This document shows, piece after piece, positions 45,348 to 57,186 of a DNA stretch of 64,000 nt. Where the stretch lies: assembly GCF_001625215.2 (NCBI RefSeq), contig NC_030385.2:45037598-45101597 (forward strand). Direction: 5' to 3'. The notes below the pieces were generated by a model that had not been told where the DNA came from, did no database searches, and saw only the letters and a program-made list of their open reading frames with translations. This stretch comes from Daucus carota subsp. sativus. Lineage: Eukaryota; Streptophyta; Magnoliopsida; Apiales; Apiaceae. How positions within the stretch are numbered: the first letter of the stretch is position 1; each line of letters begins with the position of its first letter. Position numbers and translations under genes: made by a program.

Positions 45348-47828
45348 ATGGAGTCAGAGCTCAAATCCCTAAACTCCCACGACTCTGATCCCTCCATCAC
45401 CACCCTGCCTCTCCTCAAACACGAAGACTCCCCTGCATCTCAGGACCACCAGCTCATCAACCTCAAGGACATCGAAAAGAAATGTGCGGCCTACGTTCGA
45501 CACGATGTGTATGGCACATTGGGACGTGAGCATGTGCCTTTCGGAGAGAAGGTCATGCTAGGGTTGGCCATGATCACAATTTTGCCTTTTAGGGTGGTGC
45601 TTTCGATGGTCATATTGGTTTTTTATTACGTTGTGTGTCGGGTTTGCACGTTGTTTTCTAGGCCGAATGGGAAGGATTGTGAGCAGCAGGATTTTGCGCA
45701 TATGGGAGGGTGGAGGCAGGCGGTGGTGGTGAGGAGTGGGTGCTTTTTGGCCAGGGTTTTGTTGTTTCTTTTCGGGTTTTATTGGATTCGGGAGACTTTT
45801 AACGAGGTGAGGAGCGGTGGTGAGGAGAAAGATGAGAAATCTGATGAGGTAACTTGTCTGAATTATGAAATGTAGTAGTAATTGTTGATTTGTTAATGAT
45901 CTTTAACTTGGATAATTAAGAATAATTTGTGATTATTTAGTACATGATTGCATATTTGGGTAATTAAGTTCTCATCTAACTTGAATGTAAGTAATGTGAA
46001 ATTTTAATTAGGTACTGTTGAGATCTGCCTTGAATTAGAATAGGAGTTTAGAATGCAAATGCAGTTAGTAAAGGGGTCTGCATTATAAATTTGAGTTTTT
46101 CCTCGAAAGGAAAATGAATTTGGTTGAATGCTTATTGATAATGAAGTGTGTCTTATCCCCTGTCGTCCCAGATCATGACCCCGGATTTCTGGAACATATA
46201 CTAATTTGGAAGGTATATTATACTTCTGTAAGGATTTTTTGGGATCTAGAATTATGAAGGCTTCTTTCCAAAGATTAGTACTTTAAAATGATACTTTGAG
46301 CTTTAGTTTCTGGTGATTCTGTTCCTGTCTCATGTGTGTTCTACTTTTATCAGGCAGAGCACAATGATCAATCTTCTGAGCCTGAAAGACCTGGGGTGAT
46401 CGTATCTAATCATGTCTCTTATGTAGATATCTTATACCATATGTCTGCTTCTTATCCGAGCTTTGTTGCCAAGGTTTGGCAACCTTCTCTCAATCATTTT
46501 TCTTTCAGGTTTCTATATGAAATTTTGGTCATAAAGCATCATACATCTGTACTAATTGTACTTCTAATATTTTGGAATGTTATTGATGAAGAGATCAGTG
46601 GGTAAACTTCCTCTGCTCGGTCTTATCAGGTTGCTGGCAATCCCTCCCTTTATATTTCGCGTTCTTTTATTGCTAGTTAGGAGAATTGGGAAACAGGCAT
46701 TCATGCTACTGGATTGTTGTTTTATTGTTTTTACAGCAAATGCCTTGGTTGTATCTATGTCCAGCGGGAATCAAAATCATCAGACTTTAAGGGTGTTTCA
46801 GGTATATAGATCAGTAAAATATAGATCATGGTATTTAGAGATGAGTTGTCAAAACATCATAGGCGTAACTACACAGTTACATTTGGTGATGCATTTCCTG
46901 ATATTTGCTATCCCTGGTTACTTGTAGGCGTCATTCTTGAAAGAGTCCAGGAAGCTCATCAGAACAAGTCTGCTCCCATTATAATGCTTTTTCCAGGTTA
47001 GAGTTCGTTTTGCTAAAATCTAACATCCTTGTGATCATAAGTACTGCACACTGGTCTTAAGTCTTTTACAGATAAACATGTTTATCTGTATTTTCAGAAG
47101 GCACGACTACAAACGGAGACTACCTACTTCCATTTAAGTCTGGCGCCTTTTTACCAAAAGCTCCAGTTCTTCCAGTAATCTTAAAGTATCCACACCAGAG
47201 GTTTAGTCCTGCTTGGGACTCCATATCAGGAGTGAGTTTAATTTGGTAACTTCCATGGTTAACAGTACAAACAAGCTATGTTATCCGGACCATGCTGGAA
47301 GTATCCAACACAGACACATATTCAAGTGACGGGCTCAACAATATTCCAGAATATTCATGTTTATGGCCCAAATGAATGTGTGGAGTGTTAAAAATGTCCC
47401 AGTGTCAAGTGATTGACACGGATACTCCCAGTGATATAAAGCGTCAGGGTAACATAAGCGAGCAAGTTATATTTATTCTGAGAGAGTTCATTTGCAGGTA
47501 CGCCATGTGATTCTTCTCTTATGTCAGTTTGTAAATCATTTAGAAGTGATTAGACTTCCAGTATACTGCCCTTCACAACAAGAAAAGGACGATCCAAAGC
47601 TATATGCTAATAATGTTCGCAAGCTGATGGCTCATGAGGTATATTATTTCTCTACCTGCCCTACATTGTATATTATTAGAATTTTTCATCAACTAATTCT
47701 ACTTTCTCTTGCTGTTCTTGCAGGGTAACTTGAAAATGGTAGATATCGGCCTGGCAGAGAAACGCGAATATCATGCTGCTCTCAATGGTAATAGTCTGCC
47801 TAATGAATTGCATCAGAAAGACGAATGA
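45348..47828 (+). CDS. LPEAT1: Lysophosphatidylethanolamine acyltransferase LPEAT1
   Basis: Eight exons (45348-45848, 46354-46473, 46592-46629, 46737-46801, 46928-46996, 47098-47231, 47498-47638, 47724-47828) give 390 residues. The enzyme re-acylates lysophospholipids, preferring lyso-PE, in the endoplasmic reticulum. Hydrophobic segments lie at about 65-92 (MLGLAMITILPFRVVLSMVI) and about 130-150. The acyltransferase motifs are NHVSYVD (HX4D, His187-Asp192), GCIYVQRES, and FPEGTTTNGDYLLPFKSGAF from about 263. There are no EF-hands, which separates LPEAT1 from LPEAT2. Exon 3 is only 38 nt, and the donor and acceptor phases fit throughout. Intron 6 holds a sequence bounded by GCTATGTTATCC and GGTAACATAAGC, perhaps a MITE. 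Confidence 0.93.
47264..47455. mobile_element. Possible MITE in LPEAT1 intron 6
   Basis: The imperfect terminal inverted repeat is GCTATGTTATCCGGAC on the left and, read inward, GCTTATGTTACCCTGAC on the right. The interior carries CCAACACAGACAC and GTGTCAAGTGATTGACACGG, typical of a dispersed plant repeat. The target duplication is not clear, so the class is open. Confidence 0.45.
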
Positions 47829-48540
47829 TATTTTATGGCTTGGGTTACCTAGTTCTTGTTAGGATCGACTCTGGAAACATTGTTTAAGCTTTTATCAACC
47901 AGTAATAAGCATTGTGCGCGACTATAGAATTGTAATATTTTTATGAAATAAAATTTTATAGTTGACAATGAAAGTCCCAGAGCTGTTTTTCTTCCCATCT
48001 GTCTCTCAGTCGATTAATGCCCTTTGAGTCCTGGGGAAATAATGAAAGGAACCATGATTTGTAGATCTGAAGCATCTGTTTCGTGTTCCTGCAGGTTCGT
48101 ATTCTCAAAGCTAATTCGGATACGCCATCTGTATATTCCTTGTATGATTATGTTGTTTAAAGAAGTAGAATCACTGTAATTCTCTTAGTTTTTGAATCTG
48201 TAATCCCTGAATTCTAGGTCTTTTTTTGTAGATAAGTAATGTAAGTTAATATTTTTCTTTGTAATATAAAGAAAGCAAAATTGAGCATTCAACCTCTTAA
48301 CATTATACAGAATTCAAATGTTACAAATATATCCCTAGTTGAAGGCTAACGAATCAGTTACCCTATTTGGACCGATCAGTGGCAACTCTAACCGATGTTA
48401 AAGGCCTGATGTCTATTCCAGTATTTCTGTATTTCTAGTAGCACGACATTTGTCAAACACGACTTTGATCAAACATCTATCCATCTTACCTTTGTTTCAG
48501 CAGAATTCTACCTTTATTTCAGCAAAACCTTATCGTACCT

Positions 48541-48719
48541 TGTTGAAATATAACATAAGATCCATTTTGGGCCTTCCTCTAACACTTTAAGGTTTTAGAT
48601 GAATTGGTTCTCAACAGAGCTCAAGATTTCGAGTGAGGGGAAGTGTTGAAATATAGCATAAGATCCATTTGGGGGCTTCCTCTAACACCTTATGCTTTTA
48701 GATGGACTGGTTCTCAACA
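48541..48719. mobile_element. Mini LTR-type element (TRIM/SMART-like), 179 bp
   Basis: Two 76-bp direct repeats (48541-48616 and 48644-48719), each starting TGTTGAAATATA and ending TGGTTCTCAACA, differ at about 8 positions. The 27 bp between them begin GAGCTCAAG, which fits the end of a TGGTATCAGAGC primer-binding site. They end GTGAGGGGAAG, which fits a polypurine tract. The flanks TACCT and GACCT match at four of five bases. The right repeat contains the stop codon of the deSI-like gene. A decayed tandem duplication is the alternative. Confidence 0.6.
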
Positions 48720-49579
48720 GACCTACTTAAATCCGATGGTGGTAAGCAGCCTTTTGAAGGGGACAGTATAAACAACGACGACGATGATAACTGTTTCTGC
48801 CTTGTAGAGACAGAAGTGAGGCAATTACTGAAGTTACTTCTAAGCCTCTTCTTGTCACTGTCATATACTTGGTAATCGGGGTCGTGTTGCACTGGAGATA
48901 TTCTGAGGGCTTCAGGTAGTACGCAGTTAAAGATTGAACCTGGGGAAAAAAAATTACAATTACAACTAGTACTAAAGAACGCTGAGTAGGGCTTAAATAC
49001 TACTATTGTGCCAAGAAATTTGCGAGGTTACCTATTTTTGCAAGTCGATTGACCCATTTAGGAATATGTTTTCCTGTCAACTTGTAACAGATATCTTCGC
49101 AGAAATGATTGCAGTTCTTGGCAATCAGGTGATATGTATCGCCATTATAGCTTGCTGAGTGATGCTCTGTGAATTCCCTGACCTGATCAGGACTCAAACA
49201 TGTAGTCCCAATGAAGATCGTCTTCCTGAAACTGAAACCTGGGCATTCCCGGGGCTGAACCTCAAAGACACCGCTGGTAGGATAGTCATGCGCGCCAAAT
49301 GCATACTCTACACCATGAACTGTCAGAGGCATGTAAGATTAACACTGCAAGGGAAAATAGAAATGAATATTCTGATTCAGAGAGCTATAGAGTTCCCGGC
49401 CTACCTTCCACACCAGAATGAAAGATACCGAAGCCAGCCCAATATGCATAGCCATTCATGGGCGTCAAGTCATATACATTGAGATAAACTGGTGTACTTC
49501 TTGAACAATGACTGGTTAACTTTACTTTCCCTTTCAAACACATTGGTACTACTACCTTCCATCCTTTCATTATTCTCAT
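48698..49579 (-). CDS. deSI-like PPPDE peptidase
   Basis: Three exons (49579-49405, 49319-49032, 48939-48698) give 234 residues. PPPDE (DUF862) proteins are thiol isopeptidases thought to remove SUMO or ubiquitin. The domain runs VYLNVYDLTPMNGYAYWAGF, FHSGVEVHGVEYAFGAHDY, GVFEVQPRECPGF and HLIAKNCNHFCEDICYKLTG. His54 and Cys128 are the expected catalytic pair. IPKWVNRLAKIG and FNCVLPEALRISPVQ close it. The Ser-rich tail ends SVENQSI, whose last codons and stop come from a repeat element. An acceptor-like TTACAG before the first ATG indicates an upstream 5'-UTR exon. A TATA box (TTATATATAA, 50621-50630) lies about 1 kb upstream on the same strand. ATG 49579 is the first in-frame ATG of the exon. 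A second, at 49570, is possible. Confidence 0.9.
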
Positions 49580-50640
49580 GGTGCTTTCAGCGATGAACAA
49601 GAAGAATTCAGTCTGTAATCATTGCAGTCTGCTCACAGCAGAACTATGCCAGGATGCGATCTCCTTCCTTAAGACCTTAACTACAAGTCTACACCAATTA
49701 AAGAAGATCAGAAGAAGAAAATTAACAAAATTCATTAACTCCCAAGAAAAGCAAGCCGGGCCTCGAGTGTTATAGATTAAGAAGGAACTAGCAAGACTCA
49801 AAGGCTTTTAGTAGCCATGTAACATCAAACCAGAAACAAGACAACTATGACATCATATTACAAAGCTTCACATCAAGACTGACTCAGGTGGTAATTTCAA
49901 GCCCTAAATGTGTGCTGAAATGAACTTAGGTTCGATCATCCACCCCTTCCCTTTTACGAGTTTCATGCCACTTTCATAGATTACACTCATACCAGACAGA
50001 AAAAATTTTGAGACTCTGCACAAGAAAGTGATGATAAGTCTGCCAGAACCTACTATGAGATTTACCAAAACACATCAGCTACAATTTCACAATTTTTTAA
50101 CAAATTCAATAAGTACAATCAAGAACACAGCCTGAGCATCAAAATTCAAGACCAAATGTAGTAGCATTGCAAATCCATGACGAGTAATCTGCACCCTTCA
50201 GATTAAAATGAACCAAATATAGAAATACATACAATTCGTTTTTTTTTCTTTCGAAAAAACAAAAATAGAAACAACTATAGCTAGTAGAACACTAGGCCTC
50301 AAGACAAATGAAAATCTAAAGACAAACAGAACAAGACACTTACAGATATAGTTTGATGCATTGTAAGAAAATCCCAGATCCCTCAGCAAGAAAAGAAACA
50401 CCTGGTACAGCAAAACCATGCAATCTAAAGCGTGTTTAGTGTAGGTATAACGGGCCAATATAAATTTTCTTGAAACACAGAAAATAAAATCAGGAGCTTG
50501 AAAGAGAGTAAAGAAAGGAGGGGGCTCTGGCCCTGCAAATTGTAGAAGTTATATTAAGGTGAAGTGACATCAGTTCCCTACCACCCCGAAGCTCTCTATC
50601 TGTCCTTGTGTCCTGTTTCTTTATATATAAACACTCTGGT
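49580..50640 (-). promoter_or_regulatory. 5'-UTR intron and promoter of the deSI-like gene
   Basis: On the minus strand the TATA box at 50621-50630 is followed by a GAGAGC-containing leader (about 50530-50590). The leader is probably joined to the coding exon through the acceptor near 49612 (TGATTACAG). No ORF of note lies in between. The frame at 50198-50458 is accidental. Confidence 0.45.
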
Positions 50641-51773
50641 CCCTTTAATTTTAAATTTTATTCTTTGCATGTTTTTAGTCCAGATTTCGATTCATATCTA
50701 GAATTTGTTTTAATTAACGATATCTTTTTTTTAACAATTTAGACGAAATGCTTTAAAAATGAGTATCTGTTATAATAATTTTGGGATGAGTTAGAGTCGA
50801 ACTCCGGTGCCCCACAAGTTCGGAAACCAATTTGCCTGAGTTTCTAACAGTCTAACATGTCTTTATAATTTTTATCTTCCGATGTACACTATGCATTTTT
50901 ATGTCTGAAGATAAGATTTAAATTAATCAGATACTGAGTTGCTGACTTTTTTTATAATTTTTTTTGAAACATATGAAGATTTAATTTAACTATTGCTTTA
51001 GTCTTTAGAAAATCTGGATGCGGTCGGGGTTCCTTTGGCAGTTAGTTGCATAGACAGCGGAGCGTAAACGTTAAGCAAGCAAACAAAGAGAATAATTTAT
51101 TTGTCCTTGAAGAAAAAGCTATGGAAAATAAACAAATATAATATTCCTAGACACCAGTCTAACAAAGTCTCAACAAATACTTAAACTAATTGAGAAGGAT
51201 GGAAATAAAGTTTTAATTATTGTGAATGATCATTCGAATCGGTCGAGCACTCGTTTTATATCTTATAAATCGTTTAATAATGAAACAGTTTTATCAAAAA
51301 TAAATTATTTTGAATTTCGATCGAGTACTTGAATATTATTTTACATAAATATTTATGTAAAAAAAATTAATAATTTTTATTAGCAGAACAAAAATATCAT
51401 TATCTAAAGAATTTCTTGCTGATCTGAGTTTGTAATTGGCTAATGGCGGCCTTCAAGGATGTCGAGAGAAATCAATTATTGAAACTTGAATCTTTAGGGT
51501 TTTGATTTTGACTTATCCATTAACACCTGTATATTAAATAACTGAATAATTAAAAAAACGCTTTTTTTTGTTTTCTCATAAGAAAATTAATATTTTTCTA
51601 GCAGCCCACGATATTTCAATGCTTAATGCATAATTAGTTGATGATCTACTAAATGAAACAGAATAAAAGGAGAATAATATATAATTATCTCAATTATAAT
51701 GTAAAATGTAAAAGTACTCTATATTTCCAAATCAGGTAATTCTGAAAAAAAAACTTACAAGAAAAATGAGTAA

Positions 51774-51817
51774 TAAATATATAATTTATTTTCAAAAAAA
51801 TAAATATATAATTTATT
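51774..51817 (+). mobile_element. Ten-base micro-insertion between 17-bp repeats
   Basis: TAAATATATAATTTATT stands at 51774-51790 and 51801-51817. Only TTCAAAAAAA separates the copies. Confidence 0.6.
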
Positions 51818-52116
51818 ACTTGGCAAAAATATATATGATTTGTTATAAAAAGGTTTAACTAAAAATCTTAAAATATATCTTTAATTTACTGTCTCGAAAA
51901 TCAAAAATTTAGGAGACAATTAATATGAAACGTAACAATATTGACGCAATTTGGATCATATCTTGTTTGTCATAAAAAAAAACTTACCTATTTTTTATAA
52001 AATAAGTTGTTATTTTTGAGAATAAAACATAAAACAATACTAAATCATTCTTAAAATTTTTAATTTTAAAAATATAATATATAAACATAAAAAATTCTCG
52101 AAATAAGTCGCAAGAC

Positions 52117-52170
52117 AACTAAACAGCTTCATGCTTATCAAAAAAAAAAAAAAAAACTAAGCAGCTTCAT
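52117..52170 (+). mobile_element. Micro-insertion with poly(A) between direct repeats
   Basis: AACTAAACAGCTTCAT (52117-52132) and AACTAAGCAGCTTCAT (52155-52170) differ at one base. The insert reads GCTTATC plus an A-tract, the same end as the retroposon copy at 6785-6925. Confidence 0.65.
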
Positions 52171-52511
52171 TATCTCAATCATTAACTTAATGAAAAAAGG
52201 TGCAGATTGGTTGAATTGACAGGGTGCCATGGAGAGATACAGCTTGCTGCTGTACCTGGCGGCATTGCCTTTAATAAATGAGGCCTCAACTGTTTAGCTT
52301 TAAATTTAATGCCTCATCAAATTATTAAGTAAAACCAACAAAAAGAAATGCAAGATGTAGTGAGCTGTTTCTCAACCAGAAGACCAGCAACAATTACTAT
52401 TATGGAGTATACATAAGTAAAGTGATGTATAAACAAAATGTGCTGCATGCTGAAATGCATGTTTAAGAATGAAACTTTTTTTTTGTGTGTGTGTGTCCAG
52501 TCTGGGAGGAG

Positions 52512-55500
52512 TCACAGTGGATCAAGTGAGTTGAAGTGATCCCATGCCTCCTGTAAAAAGTAGAACAATCTCTTGTTATGAAATGACGGAGGTTTTCAGG
52601 ACGTGTTTGGCTTAGCTTATAAGTAACTTGTACCGATAGTTTTCGTAAAAGTTTTCGGTATGTACAGTGTAATATCTTTTACTAACATGACAGCAAGAAG
52701 GGTGCAGCTACCATTCGATAAGCTCTGATAATCAGTTGTTCACTGATCCGTCGATAACACAATGAAGGTTAAAAGCAGGGGTGGATTTGGGATCCAAATC
52801 TTGAAGAGGCACTAAGCAAATTTACATAAAACACCTATATATTTTTAAATTTTGTGGAGGCACTTCTATAATTTTGTAAGATTTAGAATGGAGAAAAAAT
52901 GTCAAAAAAATTTTTAGGGGGGACACGTGTCCCTGCCATGCCTCTTACTAGATTCGCTCCTGGTTAAAAGACAATTTTGAGTAGAAATCTGTGTGCATGA
53001 TACGGTTCTCCAGAAGGCAATTTGTGAAAGCTGTACACAATGATTTCGTGTTACTTGCTAGTGTGGTATGTAATTGAAATACCTGTAAAATATCGAAAAC
53101 TTTTTCTGCAATGTATCTTTGATGAGGATCAGCTCCCTTCTGCTGTAGTTTATCAGGGTGTAGGCAGAGTAAAACTTTCTGATACGATTTCTTTACTGCA
53201 TTTAACTCAATTATATCCACCAGAGACACCGGCTTCCATCCACTCTCTGCCCAAAGAATCTGAGTACGAAAAGTTATGTCCATTTAGCATTTAACATAAT
53301 CCTTTCACCGGGGAATAATAGAAATCGAAGATCACAATCTTACATATTGTAGAGTTGAGATTAAAGAACGAATGTTTCCTTCCTTTCCCGTTGACCACTT
53401 GAGAATTTCAGCATCTAAAGTCTGCATTATAAATATTTTGCATTTGTAAGTGTATTGTTGGGCTATGAACGCACTCGAAAAATGAAGGGAATACCTTATT
53501 AGCCTCCTGATCCTTGCTAATTGGCTGAAACTCGACCTGATTATCAGATAAATCTTGCACCTGATTATCATATATAGATTAGCTCATCAGAAGAGGAAGA
53601 GTGCACTTCGGTTTCATAATAAGAAAATGCAGAACAATTAGTACAAGTATTGTCTGTGACTCTGTGAGATACTGTATGTAGACAGAAATCACATATTGCT
53701 ATGTATAAGCAGTGTAGAGTGTAGACATGCTCATACCAAAAACTGCACAACTACTATGTAAAAGGATGTTATACCATGTTTTTCGCTTGGAAGTGGTCGT
53801 CTAATTTGTCACTTCTAACTTCTGAATCATCAGGGATCGACTCTAATAAGAAAGCACCAAGATAAACAAATAAAACCTTTTTCATCAGTATATAGGCATT
53901 ACTAGAACACTCAGACAACCGGAAAAGAAATGAATGTTGGATAAATTTAAATCTTGTCATCATGAGTAAACTGACGTATTTAAATTAATTCTTCTATTGA
54001 CTTACCAGAACTTGGTGAAGTATCATTTTGAAGAAGAGAAGTTTTGATAGTTGTAAACACTGTGGACTTCATTGGAGAATGATGTTTTTCTGGCTGTTCA
54101 ACATTTTCATCCAGCTAAAAATACAGAAGAGTTGGATCAAGCCGAATCATCAAAAATTATTAATTTAGTAGAGTATTTTATTAAATTATTAAGACAAGTT
54201 TATGTTGAATTTTTTAGGGGAACAGGCTGATGGATTTAAACTGTAGCCTGGTTACCTCAAAGAGAGCATCTAGCATTGCGTTTAAGTTGGATAATTGCAT
54301 CACTGCATCGATATTGGATGTACCAAGATTTGAGCTATCAACTTCTATGTAATTAGCTTTTCTCTCGGATCTAAAACTCTGACTTCCAGAACCAAGGTTA
54401 CTCTTTGGCTTTGAACTAGTTTCTTGATTGAACTTTTTAACAAAGTTTTTCACCTTTCCCCTAACTCCGCTTCTCTTGACATTTCCTTCGGGAATTTTTG
54501 ATGATCTCTGAGTGCTTCCCTTGTTCACTTCAGTACTGTTTAAATCAATTTTTTTCTCGTCATATTTCTTTACATTATTACTGGTGCCAACATTTGAACC
54601 GGACTTTTTGGTTGCTTTCGCCTCATATACTTTTCCTCCTGTCTTCGTAGTGATTTCTTCATCATCTGCACAATAAATGGGAAGAAAAGTGATATACATA
54701 CTTCAGTAGTATGAAAATTCCTGCTGAAGACATGCATTACCTTGTGCTAAAGTCTTAGGTACTGGTTTGGGGGTTTTATCAGTGACCACAGGGACCTCCT
54801 TTTTGATTTTCTCGGATATGTTTATCTCAGGCAGATAGCTAGGATTCTCATCGACTTCTAAACCGATTCCAACAGCAGAAGGCCTCACTAGAGGTGCTTC
54901 TCCACCTGCCCAATTGTATATGGAGAAGTGAGAATGTTCAATACCATTTGGAGCTTCCGTGATATCTGAATCTCTTTTTGCACTCCTCTTTAAGCCTACA
55001 TCATCAGACTTGGTCACATATGATGATTCCTTATTTCTTGGAGATACAGAATCTGAAGTTGGTCTTGGACGATTAGATTGTGTTAAATCATGTCCTGGCT
55101 CAGCTTGGCTTGAGAATCTGGATAGAGAATATTTGGAGGAACTGATTCCATTTGAAGTATCTTCTTTCTTTCTAAAATTCCCAGTCGATGCTAATGTCGT
55201 GTTGTCAACATCTTTGTTCAATGTTGCAGAAGGAAGGCTGGAAAGGCCAAAAACAGTTCAAGGTATATATGAACAAAAAGCTGCATATCATCAAATAGAA
55301 GAGAATACAGTATTGATGCTGCAAATAAGAAGATTTTATCAAATAACAAGAGCAGAGAGGATTATTAACGATATGATCATAGATAATATAAGGAAGTGGA
55401 CTCGAAAGCTGCATATATTTTGCTACTTGTACTAGAAAACCATAACAAACTTAGATAGCAGCGCAAAAACCATAACAAACTTAGATAGCAGCGCAAATAA

Positions 55501-55914
55501 ATAGTCTGGCCTACACCATCAAAGGTACCTGAATTGGGCAGGAAGTGAAGTCCCAAACGGCTCAGACAGCCCCATAATGGCTGAGCCAGAGCCGGACCTA
55601 GATTTGACACCCTGGAATATGTCATCAAAAAACTTATTGCTCTGCTGAGTCCTCCTGTTCACACCACTTCTTTCCCCAAACACTGGTGTTCCGCTACTCA
55701 AACTACGAGACCTCGCAGTTTCTATACCATCCATTGTTCCATCTGAACTGTATCTTGTTGTCTCATGATATGAAAACCTCCTTGGAGGACCTCCAAAGAC
55801 ATCTTCAAAGTCAATATCATCTGAGCTTACAACTGGTAAAGCGCTACGACCTTCCACTGTCCTTCGCGCTGAGTAGCTCAGCAGTATATTGTCTCTGCTA
55901 TTCTCCTTTTTCAT
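52512..55914 (-). CDS. JAC1: JAC1-like auxilin-type J-domain protein
   Basis: Nine exons (55914-55529, 55237-54741, 54665-54256, 54114-54006, 53842-53775, 53560-53495, 53421-53344, 53259-53083, 52550-52512) give 609 residues. JAC1 is needed for blue-light chloroplast accumulation movement in Arabidopsis. The N-terminal part has the [16 protein letters not shown] motif and Ser-rich regions. The middle is low in complexity and Lys-rich. The C-terminus is the auxilin-type J domain: [37 protein letters not shown], the HPD triplet at about 572-574 ([11 protein letters not shown]) and AWDHFNSL. The short last exon (12 codons) lies beyond a 532-bp intron that carries a hAT MITE. It is slightly shorter than Arabidopsis JAC1 (about 650). 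The start could lie further upstream if an exon was missed. Confidence 0.92.
52776..52962. mobile_element. hAT-type MITE (187 bp) in the last JAC1-like intron
   Basis: The ends are CAGGGGTGGATTTGGG and, read inward, CAGGAGCGAATCTAG. GTTAAAAG is duplicated exactly (52768-52775 and 52963-52970). It is related in length and ends to the element at 1272-1457. Confidence 0.85.
55437..55496. repeat. Tandem repeat, 30-bp unit, in JAC1-like intron 1
   Basis: Two adjacent copies of a unit containing CATAACAAACTTAGATAGCA, starting at 55441 and 55471 and differing at most at the ends. Confidence 0.85.
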
Positions 55915-56686
55915 CGAGATATTTACCAGGAGTTCAAAAAACAAATATGGCGGGAAGTTATTGCAGTTCTAGGCAAATCATGAAAATACATCAGAGTGCC
56001 ATGATCAATAGTAAAATCTTGGTCTGTACGAACTAAAAATATGTCAGAAGTCTCAATATTCGCAGATTTTGCTAATCGGATTATGGATTCATTAAAGAAA
56101 TTAAGGGCTAGAGAGGAAAATTTGAAGCCACATAATGGTAGGAGGGACCAGGAGAATCTGAAGTTAGGATAAGAGTACTATTATTCCCAGTAGAAAACAA
56201 AAGAAGAGTCACTGAGATTAGCATGTCCTAACAACTAATTTCTATTTTCTCTTGGCTCCAGTTATTTTGATTCCTAGTGATAATAGTCTATGTCATTTCT
56301 AAAAACTACTCAGGTCATGTCAGAAAAATTCATCGATTCTTAAAGGTGCTCACCTGGAATCGATTGCATTATTTAACAAAACTCAGTAGCTGAATATTTC
56401 TTGATGTCTATCAGAAAGAACAGATAAGCAAAATTCATCAGTATGCTATCTAGTTTTAAATTCAAATTGCAGAACATATTATCAGAATAAAGTTGTATAA
56501 TCAGGTAACGACAGCATGCACAATACTATCGCATCAGCATAACAATACGATACTTAAATTTTCAAAAACGACCTTTGTCAATTGAAATCATCATTCGCTA
56601 AACAAAAGCTTTATAATCCCGCAATTGCAGTAGTAACAAAACAAGCATATCCATAATCAAGTACTAAACTAGTAATTAAAATTCAA

Positions 56687-57186
56687 TTAGGATTTTCCGA
56701 AGAGACTGCACTGGTTGCAGGACAGCTCCTTGGGATGAAGAAATCTATCTTTAATCGCTTTTGGAATCTCGGTAACCTACACAGACATCGAAATCTAGAG
56801 TCAGCCAAATGTCTACGCAAAGTCGCAAACAGTTAACAGGACAAGTAAGATAAGAAAGTGCAATAAGCTTCCATAAATTTTACAGGCAGGAATAATACAA
56901 GAGGATCCGTTCAGTTTGGTTTATAATTACATCTCCGATCACAAATAAACAATTATGATAATTTATTCGATTAGTCTAGCAGATACTCGTCTTCTCGATT
57001 CTAATACTATATTATGAGATCGCTCACCTTTCGGATGGTGTTTATAAAGCGAGCCTTGTGTTGATCCACCGAAGCTTGGACAAAATCATCGAAACAATCC
57101 ACAAAATTCTCGAGCATATTTGATGCTTCGTGTTTCTTCTTGTAACATGAACCAGAAGCTGGTGCTTCAGGCGTTTTCGTCGCCAT
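56687..57186 (-). CDS. Small plant protein of unknown function (82 aa)
   Basis: Two exons (57186-57028 and 56776-56687), intron phase 0. The protein starts MATKTPEAPASGSCYKKK. It is then predicted largely helical (EASNMLENFVDCFDDFVQAS, then DQHKARFINTIRKV) and ends PKAIKDRFLHPKELSCNQC followed by SLFGKS. I do not recognise the family. Regular codon structure, good splice sites and an upstream ATG context support a real gene. A C-terminal CNQC is present but there is no second Cys pair for a zinc finger. There are no signal peptide or membrane segments. It lies about 770 bp upstream of JAC1-like on the same strand. A longer isoform is possible. Confidence 0.7.

Larger units (their letters stand above)
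50641..52511. other. Intergenic, AT-rich, with micro-insertions
   Basis: No gene was recognised. It holds two poly(A) micro-insertions (51774-51817 and 52117-52170) and an (TG)n run at about 52488-52498. The segment just before 52512 is the 3' flank of the JAC1-like gene. Confidence 0.5.

Noticed and set aside
48541..48719. Simple tandem duplication as the explanation for the 76-bp repeats
   Set aside because: Not fully excluded, but TG...CA ends, primer-binding-like and polypurine-like motifs in the spacer, and near-duplicated flanks favour an LTR-type unit.
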